Origin: Haliotis asinina
Taxonomy: Eukaryota > Mollusca > Gastropoda > Lepetellida > Haliotidae
Assembly: GCF_037392515.1 (NCBI RefSeq)
Contig: NC_090291.1
Span: 15,075,001 to 15,139,000 of the forward strand
Length of the DNA stretch: 64,000 nt
Reading direction: 5' to 3'
Shown one piece after another: positions 21,624 through 50,600 of this stretch (positions are counted from its first letter, which is position 1; each line of letters starts with the position of its first letter). The notes beneath the pieces were generated by a model. It saw only the letters and a list, made by a program, of their open reading frames with translations. It did no database searches and was not told the origin of the DNA. The position numbers were made by a program, and so were the translations under genes.

Positions 21624-23869
21624 TCACTGTTGCTGTCATTGCACAACAGACACCAGAGACCAGTTGTCAGATGCATGATCCAGTGTCTAGCGATATGAAT
21701 ATTTATCGTGCCTCGCATATAAATGTCCTCTTCTGATTGGCTGAGCACTTATCTGTCATTTTCAACATACCCTGCTCACAAGCATATAACATTTTCTATG
21801 CACACACTGCTAATGCTGGTGCTTTGCTAGTGTGGATTAATCAATAATCAAATTTATCAATTCAAGCAAATATTTTGGACCAAGGACCATTGTTTCAGTT
21901 GACAATATGGATGATCAAGTTTCTGAGATCACCTGGAAACATTTTGAAAGAGTACCATTGTTTCAGTTGTTTATGGGGTTCACAGATATACTCTTAAAAA
22001 TGTAGGGGATAATGAACTTTGAGTTTGGATAGGAAGTGTAAACGTTAACAAACGTTTCAGTGACAGACATCTTATGAACGCACCACCATTTCCCTCTATT
22101 ACCACCCCACAACGCATGATATGCACATGCACAACGCAGTAGTCCCATACAGGTGCATGGGGTCCCATTCTTGATTTGACGTTTTATCAAGAAGGTCGAG
22201 AAATCACCAAGAACATAAATTTTGACACACATCTTGCAACACACATTTGTTAGTTTTTGTTTCTAGTTGTTTTAAAATGAAAATTGTATACATGCAAATT
22301 ACATGCCATACCCCAATCATCTTTCACAAGCGACTACATTCCAAATAACTATGGTTGTAAGGAAGTTGAAATGGTGATGCACCCTCAAACATTCAGTAAT
22401 ATCATATCAACACGGACTGACTCCAATAAATCTCCTAAATATTTTTAATTGTAAATTATAAAAAAATGAAGATGCTGTACATTTTTTGGAGAGTATAGTT
22501 TTGGGGAGGAGCACTCTGCTTGTATATTAGCATTAGAGGGTAATTTAAACAAAATGGAGAAATAAGTTTGCTCTATGTATCTTAAGTCATCTGCATTGTC
22601 CTAATGTATTGTTATGATGGCACATTCCGAACAAATCCGAGCCCATTCTGATAAATCCTGATTATTTTAATACCTCCCTTTGCTGGCTCTGCATTCTCAC
22701 AGTAGCACGTCAGCTTAGCCCCAGTTGCAACCGAGCTTGGCTGTGTCAACAAAGACAGCAGTCACAGCTGTGAAGGTTGATTTGATATAGTTACCAAGTC
22801 TTGCAGAAAAATATTAAACAGATTTTGAGTAATGCTTTGGAAACAAAGCCCACTCCTCCCTGCTGTCCAAAATGTTTCCATCAAAGCCAGGAAAAATAAA
22901 AAAGACAGAAATCAACATACTGCCAAAGGTTCCATCTTAGATTCTGTTTCTACCAATTTTTGTTGAGAAATATCGAATAGTTTTAGACTTATGCTCTAGA
23001 AGCAAAAAGATTACAGACGTATGGACAAGGCGTTGACTATATCCCCCTAGCATATAAAATAAAAAACTGTCAACATTTGCTAAATATTGCAATATGATGC
23101 AACTGTCTTTCCTGAGCTGACTTTGATTATAGTATATTTGTTGATCAAAATTTTGCACATTATGAGAAAGTTGTGTTATCTGTTTATATTATTTTGTTAT
23201 CTGTTATATGTTATTGTGTTATCGTTTTTTTATTAAGCACTAACTATCACTAAGATAATCAATATATTTAATACTGTTCCAAGGACAACTTTTTGAGAAG
23301 TCAAATATTATGTAATACTATTTGTATGACAACATATTAAAGCAATAAGAGAGATTAAGTATATGCACTCAAAGTATAAATATAAATATATATTACTTTC
23401 AAATTTTCACTGTCAATAACTGCAGTTTGTCTGTTGTCTGCATTATGTCTTTTGTTCCTGTTACCATTAAAACATATAATCTTCAGAATTTGTTCTGTTT
23501 TACACAAAAATTAGGAGTCAAAGGAATGTAACCAAAGCACTGTACATCAAAAACTGTTGCACATGTTGTCGGGGTTTGCCGAAGTGGCCTTAATCACAAG
23601 TTGCATTCCAAGGAACAGAAAATCTACGGGTTCCGCTTATAATAACATTTGGTCGGTAGAGGGCTCGAGAGTCGATTTAATGCAACATTGCATTAATTCA
23701 TTTGAACCTTTTGCAATTCATATTGTAATCTTAATATGTAACAATATTTGTAATACAATAAATGGCTGCTTCGCTTACTGTTAAATAAAGATAAGTTAAG
23801 GAACAGCTTGACAATTGACCGATACTAGCATGTATGTATACTAGTACTTGCCATTTTGAGCGAAGGGGA

Positions 23870-24015
23870 TCCTGCAGACTGTAAATAAGCGAGTCTGGGG
23901 CAGACAATCCAGAGATCAACATCATGAGCATCAATCGATACAATTGGGCACCAATGACAAGCGCCAACAAAGTCAGCAAATCTGACCATAGTCAGCAAAT
24001 AGGTCCAGTTAGTCT
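23870..24015 (-). repeat. Family A repeat, head-truncated
   Basis: CTGTAAATAAGCGAGTCTGG, then CAGACAATCCAGAGATCAAC and CAATGACAAGCGCCAAC blocks. Confidence 0.65.
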
Positions 24016-24139
24016 AGAAGCTGAAGATCTTACTGAAGTTTTAACCCATATCTTCATAGGCTACACAATTCCTAGAATACCAAAGTGAATAACTGTGCCA
24101 TTTGATCTTCCTGCACCAGGTACAGGCATGCTCATATAA

Positions 24140-24840
24140 TGAACAAGTTCTTTGGAGAAGGTTGATATTTTGAAATTAAATGAGAGTCATCAGAGGATGA
24201 CGTACCTCCACAGTGCCCACTTACATTTGCTTAAAGTCTTGCTCAGCTTCTATGGTAATCATGAAAATACAAAATACCAAACATCTGTAAATAGCACACT
24301 GCACCACTTCAAGATATGCCTCATAAATCTGTCACGTTCTGTTGAGAGATATTTACAGGTTTTCGAATTGTGCTTTGGAAACAAAGTCCATCCCTCCCTT
24401 TTGAGACCAAATCTGAATTGTTTCCATGGTCCAAATTGTTTTCATCTAAACAAGGAAAAATATCAATGACAAATAGTTGTAAATAACAAAAGGCACCACT
24501 TCAAGATCTGCCTCACATATCTGACAAAGTTTGCTGAATGATATTAAGAAGTTTCAAGTTGTGATCTGGAAACGAAACCCGCCCCTCCCTTTTGAGACTA
24601 AGTCCAAATCGTTTCCATGGAAACCTAGAAAAATAGAAAAGACAAAAGTCTGTAAATAACAAAAGGCACCATCTTCTGTCCTGTTTGTTACGTCTACCAA
24701 ATTTTGTTGAAATATATTGAACAGGGTTTGAGTGCTCCACACACAAAATGATTAAGATCCAATGATGAAGGATGGACAGACGGACAAGGCCTCAACTTTA
24801 TCCCCCTTGCATTAAATGCCTTGGTGAGATAAAAAAAAAA
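24140..24840 (+). repeat. Imperfect tandem triplication, ~180 bp unit, with A-rich 3' end
   Basis: Three diverged units are each marked by a GCACCA(C/T)(C)TTC..CCT start (near 24300, 24490 and 24663), with TTTGGAAACAAAG-type and CCCTCCCTTTTGAGAC blocks. The last unit ends in GACAGACGGACAAGGCCTC...CCCCCTTGCATT and a poly-A run (24832-24840). A related single unit lies at about 22800-23060. It looks like a SINE or retroposed unit with internal duplication; I do not recognise the family with confidence. Confidence 0.6.
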
Positions 24841-25732
24841 AATACTGGAAATCATTATGAAATATCAGATACGTTCATATGACAGTTAGATTTTGTTCAT
24901 CTGAAAAATGACACGTTTAGGTTAAGTCCAGCAACAATATAATGACAGGACGCCAGAAAGGAGCCTCACAAATTGTACCAATTAATTTTGGTCATATTTC
25001 AGCTTTCCCTATGCTTTTAATGTTGTCGCAATCTTGTGGTTGTTAAATTGTAAAAGATCAAGTTGAAATTCATATGAATACATCAGATAATTTGCATTTC
25101 CCTTCTTAAAAAGTTTTGCTGAACTCAAAAGTGGTCTTCACACGTCAAACTTAAGTTTGACAACACACGATAAAATTTTTCAAGTTGTTAGAGTCAGGTT
25201 TTCACAAGTCAAGCACATTTTGTCAAACTCTTCTGTCATTTGAGTGATGACATTTTGTACACTGAGTCGACCAAAACATCACGTGACAATTTTGTTCATT
25301 GCGATTGGTTGTTTCTGAAAACACATCAAACTTGAGTTTGGTAAGTTTAATGGAAAAGTAGGTGAGAATTGAGACTGATCCTATTTCTTGACAACAGTTT
25401 GAGAACTCTTAAATTAGTTTTGGTCGTGAGTTGTTGGAATGCTCTCAGACTCGGGTTTTACAACATGCACTAAGTTTGCCGAGCAAATGCCCCTTAAAAT
25501 GCTGATATTGTTGGCAACTTCTTTTAATCCAGCTCTATCTGTGATTATCATTGACTTGAGATCCCTTTCTTGGTCCTAATCCCTACTTCTTTAAAGCTCA
25601 TCACAGTCTGCTCTCGAAAAACACTTGAATTAAAACAAAAAAATGAATAAAAAAATCAGGTAAACCATGGACATATATTTAGCACATTGTTCCCTTCAGA
25701 TTTTGTATCTTGCTCTGACTGTCCAACCATGT

Positions 25733-42353
<16,621 letters not shown>

Positions 42354-42878
42354 CTTTGACACAAATCGTGATAAGAGCTTTTCGGTTGAATATGACAGGC
42401 GAGTCAGTCCACAGCTGATCAGCATTACACGATTGACATGTTTAGCGAGCTCATGTGCGCATGGAAGTCGCCATTTTGTAACAATTTCCAAGGGAGGCTA
42501 CTCTAACCAAACACACATATTTGCAGACCACAAAAGACGATGTTGTGCTGTTCTGTCATAATATTTTTTAACAAGGCTTACAGTTTTAAAAATCACTTCG
42601 TGGTACTGCCCAATTAAGATGCAGTACATTTCACATAGTTGAGATGTTTTCGTTACAGACAAAACATTACAACGGACGGAGAGAGAAGCTGCGTAACATA
42701 ACCGCACATTATACGCTTAAAAATGAAGATACATAACAACAGAACAGTGTTGAGATATAAACTTGGGTTTATGACTCTTATACGTCGCTGAAGTAGTCCC
42801 CAAATACTGTTATTGTTTTGTTTCCTCTTACCCTATCCTCCTTTAATCGTTGTCATGACAACACATCCAACCTTCACA

Positions 42879-43000
42879 GATCGCTTGGCGATTACTTCCT
42901 TCGATGGTACAAATGCATCGAATGCACTGAATTCGCTTATTAACATCAATATGTTGAAGGATAAACTGTATTAAGATTGCGCGAGGATGTCGGTAACTCA
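42879..43000 (+). repeat. Dispersed repeat R2, copy 2
   Basis: ATCGCTTGGCGATTAC, ACTGAATTCGCTTATT and GCGAGGATGTCGGTAACTCA in the same order as at 14464. Confidence 0.65.
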
Positions 43001-43317
43001 ATCGACAGACAATGAAATACATTAACCTTAGATAACTTGCTGATGGTTATAAGTGCAGTGTTAACACTTAATATTACCTGACAATTAATATTTCGAAATA
43101 TACCTTTCCTGGAAAAAACGACTTTTTTACCAACAGCAGAGAGAAAAGCGTGTTTCATTTTTCACTAAAAAGAATGATTAACCAGTTAGCATAATCTTAT
43201 GTTCGTTTTTCTCTGGTTATTTTCACTTTGAATTATTTATAATAACTGACACGTACTCTAACTTACTTTTTGCTAAGTTTGCTTATTTTGGCAGTAAACA
43301 AGCACACAGACCCTAAC

Positions 43318-43440
43318 ATTCCCACTATGTGACGGTGGTCTGTGAATAATCTAGTGATTGACATCATGAGCATAGATTTACGTACGCAATCACGAGACTC
43401 AACTAAGTCAGCGACTGTGACCACTCGGTCCAGTTAGGCA
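43318..43440 (-). repeat. Family A repeat fragment
   Basis: CGGTGGTCTGTGAATAATC, then ACATCATGAGCATAGATTTA and the AACTAAGTCAGCGACTGTGA block. Confidence 0.6.
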
Positions 43441-43859
43441 GCTCTTTGTACCCGTATATTACAATGTGCCACCTAAAAGTGTGAGCATTGATCAAAGTGG
43501 TGCTAGTCGCTTGTCGGTTTGGTGAAATCCCACAAGCAGGGGTAGTAGGTTTACAAACCTTGAAATCAGAGGCAGATACGGCTTTTAGAAAAAAAGGGGG
43601 TGGCGGTGTGTGTCCGCAGCCGTTTCGCGAGTTTTCATGGCCTGGGTTCGCTCACCCCTATCTGGTTCCGCCTTTGCTAGAAATATATTGAAATATAATG
43701 GCGCATACGACAACTTGAATTGCATTGTTTTGAACACTTACAGCGACGTTTCGGTTCACATTCTTTGCTTGACATCGGTGTAAGAATAAATACACTGAAA
43801 CGTCACTTTAAGCAATAAATAAGTTTTCATCCATAAAAGTCGTATGCTTCTTTGCTGAC

Positions 43860-46485
43860 TCACCAACTTCTAAAATGCTACAATTCAGCTTATACAGTCA
43901 TAGGAGATACACCCCAACAAATTACAGAGCCGTCGCCAAAGGGTTCAGCTGCATGGATCATCCGCTGTCGATAAGCCTCATTACCCCTTCTCCAAACTCG
44001 CCAATCAGTAACGCGAAGAAGAAAACGGCTTTCATCGGACCAGTGGATCCTGTGCCATGTCCTCAGATTGTGGTTTTGCCGTTGATTACACCACGCCAAA
44101 CGTTGAGCCTTGTGTCTTATCAGTGAGTAAGGGACGTCTGTTTGGACAACGTGCATGGAGTCCAGCGGACCTAAGCCTTCTCCGGATGGTGCTGGTTGAG
44201 AGTCGAACACCCACTCTCCATTGTTCTCTGAGATCTTTGGCATTGGTCATGGAACTGCGTCTCATTAAAGGGGCACTGATGCGGAGCGAATAATGTTTCT
44301 CGCCAACGGTCTAATTACGAAACCAAACCGCAATTTGGTCAGCACCCGCTCCTTCGACCGTGACGGACAAAGGAACTGGGCTCCTGTCCATATTTTTTCA
44401 CCTAAACTGTCAGGAGGCCGGATGCCCATCATATGCCATTTGTTTAAAAATATCCATGGTATTCCTTGTCCGATCGTAACCAAATATCCCAGCAGTGTAG
44501 TACTTTTAGGATGCTTGGATGGTATAGTTACTGATCCAATTTGATCCTATTTCAGTGTTTTTAACCTCGATATTTAATCATGTTACATCAAAATATGATG
44601 TCTACAGACACGTAGCAAGCCATTTGTTTCAGTACGGAAGATTGCAAAGCTTTATATTTAGGTAGTTTTGAGTGTTGGTAGAGCTGTGATAGCAAATATC
44701 ATACGTAAATTTTGGTAGCTATGGTAGCTACAATGGTTTCTTATTTATGATAATAAAAACACACAGTTGATTTATTTGAATTCGTAAACAAAAAACGATG
44801 ACTTTGCCTTTGGTAGAGAAATCTGAAAATTTTCTTACGTAAAAAAACCCTTATTTCACCTATTTACCCAAGTACACAGCAAATGCCTGTGTGTATTCCT
44901 TATGTAACGAAATTCCGTTGGTATGTATCCTCAAAACAGTTTCGGCCCATAAGTGTTTTCAGGCTGCATGCGACACAGAGATTACATCTTCCTTGCTGTA
45001 ACTCGCGCATGATGGTGTAAATACACGTGTTATTTGTCATCATTCCCTGGATGGTCAATTAATGATTTTTTAACAGGTATAATTAGTAGTAACACCACTT
45101 CGGTTACTCAACAAAGGTTCCCATTTGGCATTTCTCCTGTCTGGAGTAAATACTCAACATAAGGTCTGTAATGGCAAATGTATTGTATGTTATGTAATAT
45201 GTGCATGTATGTGATGCAAGAGGTTTTATCAGCTGAGTTACAAAAGCAAACATCGATCAAAGGATTAACCGATAACACACTGATTGATTAATTACTTTTA
45301 TCTTCTAGCGGATTTGTCAAAAGGCAGAGTGTGTAGATGACAACACCCTGTCGTAAAGTGTGAGTGCAAAAACAACATCCTCCCTTCAAAGAATTAACCA
45401 CCCTTGCGTTGATTGATTGATTACTCATTATTGGTTAACTAAATTACTTAGAATAGTGGACATCATACAATTAGTTGCCAGGTGTGCTATCTGGGAGACC
45501 AATGAGAGGTTTATCTGGTTTTCACCAACGAAAGACGTGAAACGATGTGTTACTTTTTCGCAAATGAGACAGTTGTAAGACACGCGACACAGAGCAGGAT
45601 TGTTTACCAGCTGCAGATGAATGGAATACGATTTCTTTTACGTGGATATTGATGGATACACTCCTGAACAAGGTAGTAGCCTGACATTGTTGCTATAAAA
45701 TTAGTTTGTTTTACATTCATTATTTGCATTTTGTTTTAATTTATTTATTGTAGCATTCAGCAGAATCTGTATGACAAAAAACAGACACTAGATCCCGTAT
45801 GTGTGTGAAATAGGATCCACATTGGCAATCTATACAATGTATAAATGTTGCTGTTATGTTAGAAATTTACTATGAGTATAAGCAGATCGTGTGTTCTTTT
45901 GTTAATTTTCAGAATCATACAAATATGACAATAAACTAATTAGGGTTATGAGGCAAAATATAGAGACGTACATTGGCTTCGTTATTTTCCGTCCTAATAG
46001 TTTTTTACCATTTCTACCACTGGCAGATGATTAACCTTCAAAGTGTTTCATTTGTTTTCATAATACCTTTGTAATGAAGTAAAAAATGACTTCACCTCAG
46101 TTGATCTGTCTATAATTAAACTATCAGTTGCGCCTACGGACTGCGCAGCAGAGGTCACGAACCAGTCACGAATTCTGGGATATCATCCGGGTACTCACGG
46201 GAGAAAAACAATAACAAAAGTTTACACCAGTCCACGGAAATTGCTCCGCATTAGTGCCCCTTTAACTAGGGCACGGTCATCACACGGAGTGGTCTTTCTC
46301 GCTCTTTCTGATCGTGGACGATCCTTGACGTAACATGTGGCCGCATGTTTCCTTGCAGTGCGACTAATGACGGTGTGATTGATATTCAATCTGGACCCAA
46401 TGCTGCGACAGAACAAACCAGCCTCATGCATGCCAATAATCTGCCATCTGGTATTTTCTGAAAGCCTACGCCTCGGCATGTCCAA
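43860..46485 (-). pseudogene. Tc1/mariner transposase, split by an insertion and truncated
   Basis: The N-terminal part (46266-46485) reads MPRRRLSENTRWQIIGMHEA, TVISRTARKHAAT and VKDRPRSERARKTTP, the paired-like DNA-binding region of Tc1. The catalytic part continues at 43890-44264, with LREQWRVGVRLSTSTIRRRL and HRIHWSDESRFLL, the second DDE-region block. The 2.0 kb element 44265-46265 lies in between. In the catalytic part the frame shifts between LLTDK and HKAQRLAW. The sequence stops resembling Tc1 after ICWGVSPMTV, so the third acidic residue and the C terminus are missing. It is not functional. Confidence 0.8.
44265..46265. mobile_element. ~2.0 kb inverted-repeat element inserted in the Tc1 copy
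   Basis: Both ends read inward TTAAAGGGGCACTRATGCGG, about 23 bp of inverted repeat with one or two mismatches, and both boundaries show TTAA. TTAA suggests a piggyBac-type target duplication, but TA is also possible because the end is palindromic with the target. No transposase was recognised inside. A frame at 44293-44483 (minus) resembles nothing known. Confidence 0.65.
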
Positions 46486-46603
46486 AAAAGTTCAATTTCA
46501 GCACTGTTGACCTATTAATGCGTCGATAAGAAAGCAATGAGAATACTTGATTTCAACTTTTCATACCCCTCAGTCGCTTGTACCATGACAGAACTTTAGC
46601 ATG

Positions 46604-46868
46604 AATAGTGAGTGAGTGAGTGAGTTTAGTTTTACGCCGCACTCAGCAATATTCCAGCTATATGGCGGCGGTCTGTAAATAATCGAGTCTGGACCAGACA
46701 ATCCAGTCATCAACAATAGGAGCATCGATCTGCGCAATTGGGAACCGATGACATGTGTCAACCAAGTCAGTGAGTCTGACCACCCGATCCCGTTAGTCGC
46801 CTCTTAGGACAAGCATAGTCGCCTTTTATGGCAAGCATGGGTTGCTGAAGGCCTATTCTACCCCGGGA
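46604..46868 (-). repeat. Family A repeat, full length
   Basis: The best minus-oriented copy: GTGAGTGAGTGAGTTTAG, ACGCCGCACTCAGCAATATT, GGCGGCGGTCTGTAAATAAT, GAGCATCGATCTGCGCAATT, and a head inverse ending TGGGTTGCTGAAGGCCTATT and CCCCGGGA. Confidence 0.88.
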
Positions 46869-46949
46869 CTTCCACCAGTCATTTCTTCTGCAGAAATTGC
46901 AATTAAACCCCCAGTCATATGAAAATGCTTTCAAACAGGTAAAAGTAAT

Positions 46950-47120
46950 CTTGGTTTGTAAATACTCAAGTCTGAGTCAGACAAGTCAGTGATCAACAAC
47001 ATGAGCATCAAACTTGCAACTGGAATATGATGATATGTTTCATGACGTTTCAACCAAGTCAGTCAGCCTGATCACACATTAGTTGACTCATATGACAAGC
47101 GTGGTTAGCTGAACACAAAT
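46950..47120 (-). repeat. Family A repeat, diverged
   Basis: TTGTAAATACTCAAGTCTG, GATCAACAACATGAGCATC and a GTTTCAACCAAGTCAGTC block. Confidence 0.65.
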
Positions 47121-47621
47121 GCAGCTAAAAGGTTACCAAACCTATCAATCATACATAAACGACATATATCCTAAGCCATTATGTTACGAAAAAGCAATGT
47201 GAAATTTTCTTTTTAATTGTTTATCTGTAAACAAATGTGTTTAAAGACTCTGAGCACATTTTTTCATAACATCATGTAAAACTATGTAAAAAAACAAATA
47301 AAAGACAAAAAAACAACAACCTCGATGTAAGCCCAATTCTGAAGTGTCTGTCGGCTCCTCTTATGCCCGGAATCATTGCCTGAGCAAAATATAAGTTCTG
47401 GTCTGTTTTGTTGAAACAGATCATTAATCTTCTGGAATGCAGTAAGTATTGAAAGATATGTTCACCATCCCAATTAATGTTAAAATTACATGCTATCAAC
47501 AGCTATAATATCCTGACTAGACAGATCATTTAGCTGATCTTATCAACATTCACATGTTTCTGGACCCAGTTTCCCTAATTTGTTTGTTTATTCAAAACAA
47601 CAATTCTTCTATATTCGTTAG

Positions 47622-47627
47622 TTTATT
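47622..47627 (-). terminator. Candidate polyadenylation signal of RNF212
   Basis: AATAAA on the minus strand, 47 bases after the stop codon at 47675. Confidence 0.45.
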
Positions 47628-47674
47628 AACAATATAGACTTTGTACAACCTAGCATACAAGCTGAATGTAGACT

Positions 47675-50600
47675 CTACAGACTATCCTCTCTTGTTATTG
47701 AATGGTCCTCTTCAAAATGGACGTTTAGGCGATGGACTTGGCAGACTGATGGGATGTGGGACAGATCTGAAATGCAGAACATCACACACTGTAAACCAAA
47801 ATTCAGTGTGTTCTGTAATCTGATTGGTTGAAAGACATGACCAAATGGTATTCAATTCCCGGAAACTGCAAGCCTATTCACTGCGTATTGAGAAGTAGAA
47901 ACATTGGACACAATTGTTTTGCTATGTCATCAGCAGTGGTGATGTCATTCAAGTCATATTGTGACATAAAGTCAGAATGACGTCATAAATGAGCAGCTCC
48001 CGATGCTACCAAGGGGACCAGCTGAAATGGCCAGCTGATGACACTTCAATGCTATACCCCTACTCCATGTAAACAAGTGCAGACAGTAAAAACCTTTGGT
48101 TTACTTCTTTGTTTACAATGTCAATAAACATGCTGTGTTGGCCAATTTCCGGGTGTTACTGAGTACTTGAAGCACTTGAATTTTTCAGTGAGTCTGACCA
48201 TCCGATCCCGTTAGTCGCCTCTTACGACAAGCATTGTCACATTTTACGGCAAGCATGGGTTGCTGAAGGCCTATTTTTCCCCTGGGACCTTCATGGGTCA
48301 AGTGAATGCAAATTGCTGGAAACGTTCTTGCTTAAAGATGAAATGGTTTTAGCCTTTGTTTGTTTTCCTGAACACTTCTTCACCAAGATGATCTAATTCA
48401 ACATATTAGCATGCTGAGATTCCCCACTCTTTGGTAATTCAAAGTACAGTCCAACACTTTATGTCAAACTCTGATAAGACATGGAACGAAATTAAGGAAA
48501 AACGTGGGTGGTATCTGAGTACAGATGTACCTACAATGGTGTCTGTGACCTGTGGAAGTCCTGTATCGGTGTCACTTGGCTGCTGGCTGAAACCAGACAG
48601 GTATCACAGGGTTATCATGCAGGCATTTACAGGATGCAAATTCCTGCACCCTATATGCATAAAAACTGACAGCATATGCAATGAAATAGATTAGCGCATC
48701 TAAAAGGACACAAAGTCCTAATATTTTTTTTAAAACGTTGATCAAGTAACAATAAGTATCACTGCGTCTGCTACTGGCTGGGTTATGATATCATTTGCAG
48801 TTTAATGACTGTGATGATAATGATACACAATGCAATAACAGTGACTGAATTGCAACAATATTATAACATTAATAATAGTATGTAAGTGTCTGGACCCCCA
48901 TTTCATAGTCCAGGACCCCTATAAATAAAGAGGATGAGTCTAAGAGACCCTGAAATACAGGACTCAAGGTGAATCCCTTGTTATCAATAGCCTGTTCATC
49001 AGGAAAAGCTTGATTTATGGATGTCAACTTCTTTATTGTGGAAAACAAAGTTATGGAGCGTATGCTTGCTCCTTCATCACCTTTTCCACAATAAAGACCT
49101 TGACTTCCATAAATTTGGCTTTTCTCATGCTTTCAAAGTGCATCCCTTGTTATCATGGTCAGTACATCTGGTTTAAAACGGTCATTACACAAGGGGCATC
49201 ATGGTCAGTATGCAAGGACCATGCATGAGGGTTATCATGACTTGAAAGAGAGCTCAATTAAATCTGGACAAATGAATATAAAAGATGATACAAGTATCTT
49301 GATGAAGTGTGTACCTATTCTGCCACCAGAAGGCGGTGTCCTGACAGAGATGCGTCCAGATGTCATCGGTGAGCTTCCAGAAATCTGTTGGTAGAAAGGA
49401 CATAGAATATAACACAGGTAGGAGTCATAATAAACTGTTAGTTACCCCCCAAACTCAAGGTCTTTTGGGGGGCATCTAAAGGGTAATTAGACATCCCAAC
49501 GACAAAAATAAGACCAAAGTTTAATTTCAAATAGATTAATCATTATTAATACTTATTTGAAGCTGATTAATAGTGTTCCCGGCTTTGATATTGCTGGAAT
49601 ATTGCTAAAAGTGGTATAAAATCAAGTTTCAAACTTACCGATTGAGGCTTGGAACTGGAGTAACTGAAAATCAGAGCAATCTTTACCAAACAGTCTACAC
49701 TTCTTTTACTAATAGTTTATACAGTGGAAACTGTCTAAACCGGCACTCACTGAAATAATCCAGTTTAGACAATGTGCCGGACTGTAGAGCTGGTGATAAA
49801 TGTACAAGTCACAAGGGGACTGTGATTTCATGCCAGTGATGACAACTTGCTGGATTGGACAGATGCCTGTTTTTGACAGCTTCCACTGTATTTGAAAGTA
49901 AAAAAGTGTACATGAACAATCACCTTTATGGATGTAAGGACAATTGTCATGAAATGAGGTGTTCATCCAGTGGGTATGTCATCATAAGTGAATGCAAATG
50001 AGTGAGTTTAGTTTTACAGCGCCCTCAGCAATATTCCAGCTATATGGCGGCGGTCTGTAAATAATCGAGTCTGGACCAGACAATCCAGTGATCAACAACA
50101 TGGGCATCGATCTGCGCAACTGGGAACCGATGACATGTGTCAACCAAGTCAGCGAATCTGACCATCCGATCCTGTTAGTCACCTCTTACGACAAGCATAG
50201 TTGCCTTTTATGGCAAGCATGGGTTGCTGAAGGTCTATTTTTCCTTCATGGGTCAAATGAATGCAAATTGCTACGTTTTTGTTGAAAGATGAAATGGTTT
50301 TAGTTTTTTGTTTGTTTTCCTGAACACTTCTTCACCAAGATGATCTAATTCAACATATTAGCATGCTAAGATTCTCCATTCTTTGGTAATTCATAGTACA
50401 GTCCAACACTTTATGTCAAACTCTGGTAAGTCTGATAAGCGCAATCTACTGTTTTTTTTATGTTTTCTTTCATGATGGTATGTGATAATATGCCAAACCT
50501 AGATGTGTCGATATTCCAAAAGTCAATATGTTTTCCTGATTCCGTAAATATCATGACCATAGTGTTCAACTGTATTTTACATTCACTCGTCATTATGTTT

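Larger units (their letters stand above)
21624..25732. other. Convergent intergenic region between PEPCK and PRMT7 stop codons
   Basis: No further exon seen. An AATAAA near 22425 could end the PEPCK transcript, but this is untested. It contains a family A copy at 23870-24015, an imperfect triplication at 24140-24840 with a related segment at about 22800-23060, and a palindrome CAAACTTAAGTTTG near 25147. Confidence 0.5.
42354..47674. other. Intergenic region between PRMT7 5' end and RNF212 3' end
   Basis: Holds repeat R2 copy 2, a family A fragment, the nested Tc1 element, two further family A copies and otherwise AT-rich DNA. The PRMT7 promoter should lie just above 42353-42491, but no core element is recognisable. 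Confidence 0.5.

Noticed and set aside
20822-21748. 308-codon minus frame rich in HGYTTH-type repeats
   Set aside because: Runs through the intron 11 minisatellite and antisense to the last PEPCK exon.
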